52,343 nt of DNA, taken from Candidatus Poribacteria bacterium. Lineage in GTDB: Bacteria; Poribacteria; WGA-4E; WGA-3G. A program made the position numbers and the translations under genes. The stretch spans positions 1 to 52,343 of the forward strand of contig PYJA01000132.1 in the NCBI GenBank assembly GCA_003635185.1, written 5' to 3'. This document shows, piece after piece, positions 8,366 to 16,122 of this stretch (its first letter is position 1; each line of letters begins with the position of its first letter). The notes under the pieces are model-generated. The model was not told where the DNA came from. It ran no database searches and saw only the letters and a list, made by a program, of their open reading frames with translations.

Positions 8366-8382
8366 CTTCCGTTGTCAAGGAC
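8354..8382 (+). pseudogene. Short pncB-derived remnant at the end of Uma2 copy 1
   Basis: The 29 bases match pncB 7234-7262 with a few substitutions (shared core AACCGCTCTTAA). The Uma2 reading frame uses this imported sequence for its last codons and stop. A sequence resembling the leader of Uma2 copy 1 (GATRAGAGACATG) follows at once. Confidence 0.6.
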
Positions 8383-8426
8383 AAACATTGATGAGAGACA
8401 TGCCTGCTCTGATAGGCAAGGGAGAA

Positions 8427-9209
8427 ATGATGAATACCGTAACGGACTTTGCATTCAAGCAAAGAAAATATATGCCTGTTTTTCCAATAGCGAATGGGAA
8501 ACCGACTATATACATAGAAGGTTATCCTTACGAGGACGAAGCACCGATGCCAGCGACTGCCAGCGACAATGGATGGCACGGTTTGCAGATAAACATATTT
8601 TATGACCAACTTTTTAGATATTTTAGGATTAATGATTACGTTCACATCGGTAACGATAACTTTATCTATTATGAAGAGGGTGACCTCACGAAGGTAGTTG
8701 CGCCTGATATTTTCGTTGTGTTTGGAGTTAAGAAGTATCCGTTGCGGCGTTCATTTTATACGTGGTCTGAAGGTGCAGTGCTGGTAGCCGTGTTTGAGTT
8801 TCTATCCGATGCGACAGCGGTTCAGGATCGGCATGAAAAGGTGCGCGTCTATCTGCAAGAGATGGGGGTTCAAGAGTTTTTTATTCATCAACCTGAGATG
8901 GATAAACCTGCGGAGTTTTTTGGGTGGCGGCGGTGTGCTTCTGGTGATATTGTTGAAATAGTGCCAGATGCGGCGGGTGGTTTGTTCAGTGAGGCACTGA
9001 AACTCTGGTTTCGGTGGGAGGAGCAACTTGATACGCACGTTAGGCTTTTGCGCCCGTCCCTGCCGGATGGCACGCCGATTACAACCTCTACGGAAGAGGA
9101 ACAATTGCGAATAGAAGCAGAAGCACGCGCCGAAGAAGAAGCTGAACGAAGACAAGCGTTAGAAGCAGAGGTAGAACGTCTCCGTGCCCAACTTTCCAAC
9201 CGCTCTTAA
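8427..9209 (+). CDS. Uma2-family (DUF820) protein, copy 2
   Basis: Tandem paralogue of the gene at 7469; about 260 residues from ATG 8427 (or 8430), which follows GGAG at 8421-8424. An in-frame ATG at 8388 lies in leader sequence that copy 1 also has upstream of its start, so it is unlikely to be used. The Uma2 core is conserved (APDIFVVFG, VAVFEFLSDATAVQDRHEKVRVYLQEMGVQEFFI). The tail is a short coiled coil without the six-fold repeat. Compared with copy 1 it contains an insert near residue 33 (about six residues around ATASDNGWHG). The stop again lies in pncB-like sequence. The nuclease role of this family is by fold only. Confidence 0.82.
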   Translation: MMNTVTDFAFKQRKYMPVFPIANGKPTIYIEGYPYEDEAPMPATASDNGWHGLQINIFYDQLFRYFRINDYVHIGNDNFIYYEEGDLTKVVAPDIFVVFGVKKYPLRRSFYTWSEGAVLVAVFEFLSDATAVQDRHEKVRVYLQEMGVQEFFIHQPEMDKPAEFFGWRRCASGDIVEIVPDAAGGLFSEALKLWFRWEEQLDTHVRLLRPSLPDGTPITTSTEEEQLRIEAEARAEEEAERRQALEAEVERLRAQLSNRS

Positions 9210-9375
9210 TTCCCGTTGTCAAGGACAGAGAATTGATGTATAATTTCCAAATCTGACAGACATTCAGGCGCGAGCAAGGGCAGAACTCACAAGATTAAAT
9301 GAATCTCATAAGATTTTGACAGATGCTGAACCTTATACGGTTGAAATACATCATGGATTAACAAAATTGTTTTGA
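9198..9375 (+). pseudogene. Decayed copy of the pncB 3' end
   Basis: About 178 bases align throughout with pncB 7234-7409: same order of the words that encode MYNF, PNLTDIQ, ESHK, LTDA and PY in pncB, and a stop at a matching place. One T is missing in the run TATAATTTCC (pncB has TATAATTTTCC), which breaks the frame, and many substitutions are present. It cannot be a functional gene. Its position after the second Uma2 gene shows that the unit pncB-3'-end plus Uma2 was duplicated, or that Uma2 genes were inserted with flanking duplication. Confidence 0.8.
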
Positions 9376-9388
9376 TTAGGGAGAAATC

Positions 9389-12379
9389 ATGAAAACCATT
9401 TTATTTGTTTTACTAACAGTTATCTTTTTGTGTGCAATCGTTTCTCATGGCAACGCTTTTGAATACCATTGGGAAATAGATGAAACACCTGAAGGGCAGG
9501 AAAGTACTACCGTCGTTGAACCCATACAAGTAACGATACTTGATGAACAAATACAGTTATTACAAAGCACTGCAACTTATTTTTTACTTAAAAAGTATTC
9601 CGTCTATCCCGATTTATCATGGGATAAAGCGCACACTGACAGGTTGCTCAAGACTTTTGAATCTATACCGCAACTAACAAACGACCTTTATGGTGAACCT
9701 CCATTAGATAATATCTCTATATGGAAATTAATTGATCAACATATACAAAATGACATTAAGATAGAATACACTGATGGGAGACGTATCGTCACAATTTCTA
9801 AACATGCTTTTGTATATGCTAACCCGCTGTTAGCAGAAATAGAAGGTGTCCGAGGTAGATATTTTTCTAAACGTCTGCATCGTGCTGTTGTTAGATTTGT
9901 AACAGATAACGGGACTAATAGGTCAGCGATTAAACGTATATTACGCGATCGTTATGCAGTTAGCATTGATGTCCCCGACTACGTTGAGCTGACTCAATAT
10001 ACAACAAGCGAACATGCAGGACGTTTCTCAACCTTCAAAAACGAAGAACTAATAGCCCTGGTGTCAATGCTTGAAGAGTTTCCCAGTGGCATGCTTAAGA
10101 CACCTGGACTCAAGTATCTTGTGCGTCGATTGGATGGCACACCACATCCACTTTATCCACAAGCACGTGCTGTTGCGTGGACAAGTGCTGGCTATATAGA
10201 ATTTATGGAATCTGCGTTTAAGGGTCAAGGACTTGACTATATACACCGTTTAATTCTGCATGAAAAGGCACATTTTTTGTGGGCATATCTCTTTGACGAA
10301 CAACTCAAACAGGATTGGATTGAACTGGGTGGTTGGTATGAAAATCCGGACGACGTTGATGGCTGGTCCACCACTAAACAGAACGAGTTTGTGTCTGCTT
10401 ATGCACATGGGAAAAATCCTAATGAGGATATGGCAGAAAGTATCAGCTTTTACATTGTCCGACCTGACAAGTTGCGTTCACGGTCACCAGCAAAATACGA
10501 ATTCATTCAAAACCGCATCATGCATGGTACTCACTATATATCCAAAATTCGGGAAGATTTGACTTTTGAAGTTTACAATCTCTACCCTGATTATGTATAT
10601 CCTGGAAGGATCGTCCGGGTTAACGTTCGGGTAGATGGCGAACCTGAAGAAGATAAGGAAGTAACCATAGAGGTAGAGCTTCATAGTGAAAGCGATCATG
10701 ATACGGTTCATGGCGGGCTTACCAGAATTTATAGTGGGAAAAATTCTTATATTGATGTTTATCTCTATCCTATCGATTCGAGTGGACAACAGGTTAATTC
10801 ATCACACATTCTTTGCAGTAAGAAAGAAAAAATATCGAAATATGCTGCAAAAGGTTATTGGATTCCAGACCAAATAAGTATATGGGATGCCAATCAGAAC
10901 AGCCGATACAATGGTATTTCGGACTTTGGATGGAGTCTATATATTGATAATCCTTTAGCTGACTGTGATCCGCCAGAATATGTTCCAAATTCGTTGAAAC
11001 TTTCTTTACGAAAATCAACTGATGAAGAATCCGCAAGAGAAGGCGGTGAGCACCAAATAGTTACCGTTAAATGGTTAGTAAGAGAAGATAACAACCTACA
11101 ACATGTTTTTGCCGCGTTAAATGATAATGTTCATGCAACATATTCCAGAGAGCTTTTCGAATACGGTCAAGATTTTGATCGGAGGGAAGATGGATTGATA
11201 GAAGTACAGGTAGACTTGGAAGTTCCTGATTATCACCAAAGCGGCACATACGCTGTCAATAGGATTGGAATGAGGGATATAGCTGGAAATCCTCAAGGTG
11301 TATATTTTACTGAGCCAAACTATGACAATTACCAGAAAGCCATTGATGAGTTACCCGTTACTATTGAGATTCATACGAAAAACCCTGATAGCACACCCCC
11401 TGTTCTTGATTTAGAAAATATTACCATCACTGCTGAACCAACTAACCCTGAAGAACCCAATGGCGAAACCAATGTTCATATTACATTCAGAGTAAAAGAT
11501 GATATAAGCGGCTATTCGGGTTCAGAATTCTTTTTACGTGATCCACTCGGTGTAATGCATACTGCATGGCATTGGATTTCAAACACGGATTTTCATAGAC
11601 TTTATTTTGAGGGAGATCCAACTGTTTATACGACTTATGAAAATAAAATTCTCTTGCCGGTTGGCAGTGCCCCTGGTACATGGGGTCTTGCTGAGATGAC
11701 AGTGACAGATAAAGCACGTAACACGCTTCATGCAGATTTTACTGAAATCATCCGTTTTGAAGTGGATGATGGTACTGTCTATGCAAAATATGACATCAAT
11801 GAGGACGGTGCGATCAACATCCTTGATCTCGTAATCATAGCATCGTTCGACGCGTCGAACGAGAGATCAGATGTCAACGGTGATGGCACAGTCAATATTT
11901 TAGATTTAGTGGTAGTTGCCAGTAACTTCGGTGAAGAAGACATCGCTGCACCTGCTACCAACAGTCCAACAGTCGCTCAAATCCAAAGTTGGCTTACACA
12001 AGCAATGCAAGCAAATGATGGTAGTCCTGCCTTCCGTAGAGGTATCCGTACATTACAGAACCTATTACTTTCACTGCGTCCGGAAACAACCACGTTGCTG
12101 CCGAACTATCCAAATCCGTTTAACCCAGAAACGTGGATACCGTATCATTTAGCAAATGCCAGCGATGTTCAGATTACAATTTATGATATGGGAGGTAGCA
12201 TAGTCCGCACACTTTCGCTCGGACATCGTGCTGCTGGTTATTATACGGATAGAGATCGTGCGGCATATTGGGATGGTCGTAATGGTTTAGGGGAACGTAC
12301 CGCAAGCGGTATCTATTTCTATCAACTGCAGGCAGATAATGATGTGTCGCAAATGCGAAAACTTGTAATAGTAAAGTAA
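9389..12379 (+). CDS. Large secreted putative zinc metalloprotease with dockerin and FlgD-like C-terminal domain
   Basis: 996 residues, preceded by GGGAGAA at 9379-9385. Residues 1-24 form a signal peptide ending GNA. A zincin motif HEKAH sits at 291-295, and NEDMAES about 55 residues later supplies Glu350 as a plausible third zinc ligand, a gluzincin layout. Residues about 390-780 look like beta-sandwich (Ig-like) modules. Two EF-hand-like calcium loops typical of dockerin type I (DINEDGAINILDL and DVNGDGTVNILDL) lie at about 800-850. The last 90 residues (NYPNPFNPETWIPY ... SGIYFYQL) match the FlgD/Por-type C-terminal domain common in secreted proteins of such bacteria. Substrate unknown; protease activity is inferred from the motif only. 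Confidence 0.8.
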   Translation: MKTILFVLLTVIFLCAIVSHGNAFEYHWEIDETPEGQESTTVVEPIQVTILDEQIQLLQSTATYFLLKKYSVYPDLSWDKAHTDRLLKTFESIPQLTNDLYGEPPLDNISIWKLIDQHIQNDIKIEYTDGRRIVTISKHAFVYANPLLAEIEGVRGRYFSKRLHRAVVRFVTDNGTNRSAIKRILRDRYAVSIDVPDYVELTQYTTSEHAGRFSTFKNEELIALVSMLEEFPSGMLKTPGLKYLVRRLDGTPHPLYPQARAVAWTSAGYIEFMESAFKGQGLDYIHRLILHEKAHFLWAYLFDEQLKQDWIELGGWYENPDDVDGWSTTKQNEFVSAYAHGKNPNEDMAESISFYIVRPDKLRSRSPAKYEFIQNRIMHGTHYISKIREDLTFEVYNLYPDYVYPGRIVRVNVRVDGEPEEDKEVTIEVELHSESDHDTVHGGLTRIYSGKNSYIDVYLYPIDSSGQQVNSSHILCSKKEKISKYAAKGYWIPDQISIWDANQNSRYNGISDFGWSLYIDNPLADCDPPEYVPNSLKLSLRKSTDEESAREGGEHQIVTVKWLVREDNNLQHVFAALNDNVHATYSRELFEYGQDFDRREDGLIEVQVDLEVPDYHQSGTYAVNRIGMRDIAGNPQGVYFTEPNYDNYQKAIDELPVTIEIHTKNPDSTPPVLDLENITITAEPTNPEEPNGETNVHITFRVKDDISGYSGSEFFLRDPLGVMHTAWHWISNTDFHRLYFEGDPTVYTTYENKILLPVGSAPGTWGLAEMTVTDKARNTLHADFTEIIRFEVDDGTVYAKYDINEDGAINILDLVIIASFDASNERSDVNGDGTVNILDLVVVASNFGEEDIAAPATNSPTVAQIQSWLTQAMQANDGSPAFRRGIRTLQNLLLSLRPETTTLLPNYPNPFNPETWIPYHLANASDVQITIYDMGGSIVRTLSLGHRAAGYYTDRDRAAYWDGRNGLGERTASGIYFYQLQADNDVSQMRKLVIVK
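11843..11862. repeat. Perfect 20-bp palindrome inside the dockerin-coding region
   Basis: TCGTTCGACGCGTCGAACGA reads the same on both strands without a loop. It encodes part of IASFDASNERSD between the two calcium loops. It may be chance or a restriction/recognition site; no other copy was seen. Confidence 0.5.
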
Positions 12380-12435
12380 TTTTTGAATGAACATCATTGT
12401 TGCCATCCGCATAAAAATAAAGAGAAAACATTTTT

Positions 12436-12729
12436 ATGAACAATCTGTATAAATATGCTGGATTGCCGCTTACACCGCTCATGGCACAAGAACTCATTTT
12501 AGAATTATTCGATGGACAGACCGCTGGAAAAGAGGAGATCGCAGGGACTGTTGAGGAAACACATCTTAATAGATTTCACTATCAACACACAGACACGCTG
12601 CCCTATTTTGTGCAGTTAGGTATAAAGTCTGCCCCTTTTTGTGCAGTTTTCTTAGGCATTCACAAGCAGTCCATCAGCTGTGTAGATTGCCTAAAAAAAG
12701 ATTCACAAATTAAGTCTGATTTATGGTAA
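12436..12729 (+). CDS. Hypothetical protein, possibly a truncated gene fragment
   Basis: 97 residues. The first about 46 (MNNLYKYAGLPLTPLMAQEL ... VEETHLNR) look like a genuine helical protein start. The rest (HTDTLPYFVQLG ... SQIKSDLW) has poor protein character, contains scattered Cys, and overlaps both a 19-bp direct repeat (12599 and 12630) and the likely promoter of the next gene. The simplest reading is an N-terminal remnant of a longer gene running into non-coding sequence. AAAGAGA at 12419-12425 is a weak ribosome binding site. Family not recognised. Confidence 0.35.
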   Translation: MNNLYKYAGLPLTPLMAQELILELFDGQTAGKEEIAGTVEETHLNRFHYQHTDTLPYFVQLGIKSAPFCAVFLGIHKQSISCVDCLKKDSQIKSDLW

Positions 12730-12732
12730 AAT
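12702..12732 (+). promoter_or_regulatory. Possible sigma-70 promoter of the LSm-like gene
   Basis: TTCACA at 12702-12707 and TAAAAT at 12727-12732 match the -35 and -10 boxes at five of six positions each, with a long 19-bp spacer. It lies about 31 bases before the ATG at 12763. The long spacer makes this tentative. Confidence 0.35.
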
Positions 12733-12762
12733 ATTAAAATTATAATTTTGGAGGTACTTCTC

Positions 12763-13281
12763 ATGACACAACAAAACAGTCCAGCACAACAAAACAATCC
12801 AGAACAAAACCTTGAAGCGATAACCCTGCTCGAGAGGTTTCAGAATCCCATACTGCTGGTAACTTATGATGGCATCAAAAAGGTAGAGATCACGGAAATA
12901 GAGAAATATGAGATCCACACATCTACGGGTACGTTCAACAAAATAGATGTTCTCTTCTCTCTGATGCCAGAGTCCGCAGAAAACTTAGGGGACGCTTTGC
13001 GGATGAACAAAGAAGTTGAAGAGCAAAAGCTCCGAACCGATAAAGATCCGCAAAAACGACCAAAAATCATCGGGAGACGTCCCATGAGCAAGTTGGCACA
13101 GAAAAACGTCAAGGTGACATTCCGAAACGGACACATCCTTTACGGCATACCGATAGAATATACGGAATATAACTTTACAATGAATGTAAATAACCAGATG
13201 GTGCTTGCCTATAGGCACGGTGTCTATCAGTATGAGATCGCCAAGCTGAAAAAGAGTAGCGCAGCAGATACCCAAAAATAG
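12763..13281 (+). CDS. Putative LSm/Hfq-like RNA-binding protein
   Basis: 172 residues from ATG 12763, chosen because GGAGG stands at 12750-12754; an in-frame ATG at 12748 would precede that site. The N terminus is Gln/Asn-rich and disordered. Two segments resemble Sm-type strands: residues about 21-55 (NPILLVTYDGIKKVEITEIE) and about 115-160 (VKVTFRNGHILYGIPIEY ... YRHGVYQYEI). The second recalls Hfq, where a glycine-centred Sm1 strand pair is followed by an Sm2 motif of the type YKHA. The middle (about 70-110) is basic. If correct, it would be a double-LSm or divergent Hfq with a role in RNA binding. Assignment rests on motif likeness only. Confidence 0.5.
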   Translation: MTQQNSPAQQNNPEQNLEAITLLERFQNPILLVTYDGIKKVEITEIEKYEIHTSTGTFNKIDVLFSLMPESAENLGDALRMNKEVEEQKLRTDKDPQKRPKIIGRRPMSKLAQKNVKVTFRNGHILYGIPIEYTEYNFTMNVNNQMVLAYRHGVYQYEIAKLKKSSAADTQK

Positions 13282-13285
13282 GACT

Positions 13286-13413
13286 GGACTTACGCATTCC
13301 CCCTTGATAAGGGGACAGGGGGGTTAAATAATCCGGTATTTTACTGTTTTTAGTCTTTTTAACCCCCTAAATCCCCCTTATCAAGGGGACTTTAAGAGAA
13401 AATGCGTAAGACC
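13286..13413. mobile_element. 128-bp MITE with ends matching the IS element at 3-1092
   Basis: The ends are GGACTTACGCATT at 13286-13298 and its inverted form at 13401-13413 (12 of 13 match). The outer GGACTTACGCA is the same as in the inverted repeats of the IS at the left edge, so that transposase may be able to move it. The inside is a nested palindrome: CCCCTTGATAAGGGG at 13300-13314 and CCCCTTATCAAGGGG near 13375-13387, with GGGGGGTTAAA and TTTTTAACCCCC facing each other. It sits just before a sigma-54-like promoter. Confidence 0.65.
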
Positions 13414-13428
13414 TGATATATTTCAGAT

Positions 13429-13444
13429 TGGCACAGAATTTGCT
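13429..13444 (+). promoter_or_regulatory. Sigma-54 type (-24/-12) promoter before the PhyH gene
   Basis: TGGCACAGAATTTGCT matches the sigma-54 consensus TGGCACGNNNNTTGCW at all fixed positions but one, with the invariant GG-N10-GC spacing. It stands about 130 bases before the GTG start at 13574, with a palindromic repeat in between. Transcription would need an activator ATPase, and none is encoded in this window. Confidence 0.5.
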
Positions 13445-13472
13445 TCTATTTAAAGTGAATTAGACTAAACCC

Positions 13473-13535
13473 GTAGGTTGGGTTGAACAAACACCTATTT
13501 TGGGTGTTGCGTTTCGCAAACTCAACCCAACCTAC
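13473..13535. repeat. GTAG-bounded inverted repeat in the PhyH leader
   Basis: Perfect 14-bp arms GTAGGTTGGGTTGA (13473-13486) and its complement (13522-13535) enclose two smaller hairpins (CACC/GGTG and GCG/CGC around TTT). The structure would form in the transcript upstream of the dioxygenase gene. Both outer ends carry the GTAG head seen in the other hairpin repeats. Confidence 0.7.
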
Positions 13536-13573
13536 ACACTGTTTTTTTTAAATTCAACCAAAGGAGGTGTCCA

Positions 13574-14473
13574 GTGGAAACCGAACAGAAATATCGCATT
13601 GCACCACCCGGATTCACATCGGAACAGTGGGAAATGTTCAACGAAGACGGTATCATCTTCATTGAAGACGCTATCTCCGATGAAGCCATTGGCACCTATA
13701 TTAAGGCAATAGATCGCGTTGCTGCGACCAATCCGAAATGGACACCAGGTGGATTTCTCCACATGGAGAACATTGTTGAACGCGACCCCGTTTTTTCAAG
13801 CTTGATTGATCATGAGCGACATGTAGGTTATGCCTACGACCTCTTCGGGGAACTCCTCAAACTGCATCAGAGCCAATTTTTCCTGCGCCCGCCCGGTGGT
13901 AAACAGTACAATCAGTGGCACCCGGATGGGGCGCGTGCGCTGCCCTACGGCGTGTTTTCACCGAAATTGCCGCTGCAAATTAAAATTGGGTATTGGTTAA
14001 CAGACCTACCGCATGAGAAAATGGGCAATCTCGTTGTATTACCGGGAAGCCATCGGCATCAATATATGGATGGGTATGACACACACAAGAGTATTCCGGG
14101 AGAGATGGTTGTCTGTCCCCGTAAAGGCACAATGACGGTGATGCACTCCAGCATTTGGCATCGTGTGGAGCCAAACGAAAGCGATATAGTACGCTACAAC
14201 ATTTTCGTTGCGTATTGCCCATCGTGGGTTACTCCTGCGGATCGATTCCATTCCTCACCAGAGTGGTTAGAAACACTCAACCGCGAACAACGTATCATCA
14301 TGCGGAGTTATGGTCACGCCTATCACAACGCCAAACCTCCTGCGTCCGAATTTCCACTCTTTTTAAACCGTGAAACTGGTACTGATACAGACGCTGCGAA
14401 GTATTTGGATCATGTCCAGCTGCACAGACGAAAACGACAGACAATGCACGAACAACTTGCATCCTCGGTTTAA
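13574..14473 (+). CDS. Phytanoyl-CoA dioxygenase (PhyH) family protein
   Basis: 299 residues with a GTG start, fixed by AAGGAGG at 13561-13567. PhyH proteins are Fe(II)/2-oxoglutarate-dependent oxygenases. The iron-binding HxD is H116-D118 in QWHPDGA; the distal His is H196 (or H191) in MHSSIWHRVEP, and R207 is placed to bind 2-oxoglutarate. Full length, no signal peptide, so cytoplasmic. The substrate cannot be predicted: this family is greatly expanded in some bacteria and hydroxylates diverse small molecules. Upstream lie a possible sigma-54 promoter and a hairpin. A small membrane protein gene follows after 22 bases and may be co-transcribed. Confidence 0.9.
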   Translation: METEQKYRIAPPGFTSEQWEMFNEDGIIFIEDAISDEAIGTYIKAIDRVAATNPKWTPGGFLHMENIVERDPVFSSLIDHERHVGYAYDLFGELLKLHQSQFFLRPPGGKQYNQWHPDGARALPYGVFSPKLPLQIKIGYWLTDLPHEKMGNLVVLPGSHRHQYMDGYDTHKSIPGEMVVCPRKGTMTVMHSSIWHRVEPNESDIVRYNIFVAYCPSWVTPADRFHSSPEWLETLNREQRIIMRSYGHAYHNAKPPASEFPLFLNRETGTDTDAAKYLDHVQLHRRKRQTMHEQLASSV

Positions 14474-14495
14474 AAAATCTTATGAGAGGTCCAAT

Positions 14496-14789
14496 TTGAA
14501 GAAATTCAACAAACTGCTTAGATTGATGTCACTCGCAGCCGATCTTACGTTAGATGTCATAGTGTTGATAAGTGGTGTTTGGGTTGCCCTAATACCAGCA
14601 GGGTTGTTTATCTTTTTCCACACCAGAGCCTGGCGTGACACAGATGCCACATTACCATTATTTGAACGTTTTAATGAGACGATCAGAGCAACGTTTTGGG
14701 AAAACATTGCCGTTTTGGCATTAGTAATCGTGCTGCGGAATATTACGTATTGGGTGATCAAATATTATAAAGAAAAGGAATCAGAATAA
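14496..14789 (+). CDS. Small membrane protein, about 97 aa
   Basis: Start taken as TTG 14496, preceded by GAGAGG at 14484-14489; a further upstream frame would overlap the PhyH gene and is not needed, while ATG 14526 is an alternative. Two hydrophobic segments are visible, about residues 17-40 (LDVIVLISGVWVALIPAGLF) and 70-85 (IAVLALVIVLRNITYWVI), joined by a charged loop containing RAWRDTDATLPLFERF. The C terminus is basic and charged (KYYKEKESE). No family recognised. Close spacing to the dioxygenase suggests one transcript. Confidence 0.6.
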   Translation: MKKFNKLLRLMSLAADLTLDVIVLISGVWVALIPAGLFIFFHTRAWRDTDATLPLFERFNETIRATFWENIAVLALVIVLRNITYWVIKYYKEKESE

Positions 14790-14860
14790 GGCATATATTG
14801 GTGAGAAGAGCAACAAGTAAGTTTTCAAGCGTTGCCGGTACAAATTGAAACAGGTCAAAT

Positions 14861-16096
14861 ATGAACACGCTATTCCTCAAAGACATGCGGTATCGTCAAG
14901 CACGAGTTGTGCTAACCGCACTCGGCATTACTGTGCTGATTTCATTGATTCTGCTATTAGGTGGTATTATGAACGGCATGCGCATACAAGCGCAGCAATA
15001 CGTAAAATCCACTGGTGCGGACATCTGGATTTCTGCTGAAGGGTCTGGCGGTGCCTTCATCGGGTTTTCGCTTCTGATTGAGGAAAATATGGCACCTTTG
15101 ACTGCTGCACAAGATTTTGTAACTGGTTCTGTGTCGCCTCTTATCTTCGCACAAGCGCAACCTAAAATCCAGGGTAAATCTACAAAGGCTATTGTTGTCG
15201 GTTATATGACGGGCAAGCTTGGTGGTCCCAAACATGTTGTTGAAGGCAAAATGTTCAAATCAAGTGAGTTTGAGGACTATCGCCCTGAAGACCCTGTCCC
15301 CAATGAAGTAATTGTTGATGAAAAGATAGGGCTTGAAATTGGTCAACAGATTACGATCGGCACTGAAACAGTTAAGGTTGTAGGAAAGACAAAAAGTTTG
15401 ATGTTTGTTTTAGATACGCCGCTCCTTTTTATGGATATCCGCGTCGCCCAGAAAGTACTACTTGGCAACTATCCGCGCGTCAATATGATGATTGCCAAAT
15501 CCAAACCAATTGTCCGAGTAGGTGTGAATGGACAAGCAGAAGAGATTGAACAGCCAGAAAAGGTTGCTGCCAATTTAGATGCCTCAGATGCTATTGAAGC
15601 GCGGACTGTAGAACAGACGCTCAAAGACATTATCGGATATTATGTAGACGAACCGATGAAAGCGGTGCAGTTTTTGCGAGTCATGTTATGGTTAGCTGCA
15701 GGATTGCTTGTTGGGATGATTACTTATGTGACGATGCTCGAAAAGACGCAGGAAATTGGTGTCCTAAAAGCCATCGGTGCTTCCAACAACTATGTCATGG
15801 CACTGCTACTAAAACAGGTCGCCCTCATTTCAGTTATCGGGGTTGTTATAGGGTTTTGTTTATCCTACCTATTTGCAGCTGCTGCCCCTATCTTCGTAGC
15901 GATTAATTTAGTTGAATCGATCATTGTTGCCGGCATCAGTTTTATTGTGTGTTGTGGCAGCGGGTATTTCGCAGCGCGCAAGGCAATTATGGTTGATCCG
16001 ATGATAGCGTTCCGAGGTGAAATTGATAGTGCACCGACGCGAAATGTATATATCCCATCTGGAGTTTTAGCTGGCAATGGTGATGGTGGTGCATAA
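14861..16096 (+). CDS. ABC transporter permease, MacB/FtsX type
   Basis: 411 residues. The plan is one N-terminal membrane segment (about 17-40), a large periplasmic domain (about 41-265, MacB periplasmic core-like), and three C-terminal membrane segments (about 270-295, 315-345, 350-370), as in FtsX/MacB/LolC permeases. The loop after the second segment reads TQEIGVLKAIGAS, a hallmark that contacts the ATPase. Such systems do not usually move substrate through the membrane but transmit force to the periplasm (efflux, lipoprotein release). The ATPase gene follows 26 bases later and an outer-membrane-like gene is coupled to that. An additional adaptor (MacA-type) is not present here. Confidence 0.88.
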   Translation: MNTLFLKDMRYRQARVVLTALGITVLISLILLLGGIMNGMRIQAQQYVKSTGADIWISAEGSGGAFIGFSLLIEENMAPLTAAQDFVTGSVSPLIFAQAQPKIQGKSTKAIVVGYMTGKLGGPKHVVEGKMFKSSEFEDYRPEDPVPNEVIVDEKIGLEIGQQITIGTETVKVVGKTKSLMFVLDTPLLFMDIRVAQKVLLGNYPRVNMMIAKSKPIVRVGVNGQAEEIEQPEKVAANLDASDAIEARTVEQTLKDIIGYYVDEPMKAVQFLRVMLWLAAGLLVGMITYVTMLEKTQEIGVLKAIGASNNYVMALLLKQVALISVIGVVIGFCLSYLFAAAAPIFVAINLVESIIVAGISFIVCCGSGYFAARKAIMVDPMIAFRGEIDSAPTRNVYIPSGVLAGNGDGGA

Positions 16097-16122
16097 AGCG
16101 TCCTTACTAAAGGAAAACTAAT

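Noticed and set aside
8388..8426. Upstream ATG for Uma2 copy 2
   Set aside because: The region is the duplicated leader of copy 1, which is not translated there, and GGAG fits ATG 8427.
8053..8645. Long open frames on the minus strand (100 and 175 codons) across the Uma2 tail
   Set aside because: They are mirror frames of the 21-bp tandem repeat (runs of Ser-Ala-Arg or Leu-Leu-Arg-Arg) and have no ribosome site or domain.
14370..14495. Longer N terminus for the small membrane protein
   Set aside because: It would overlap the end of the PhyH gene by about 100 bases and lacks a ribosome site, while TTG 14496 has GAGAGG upstream.
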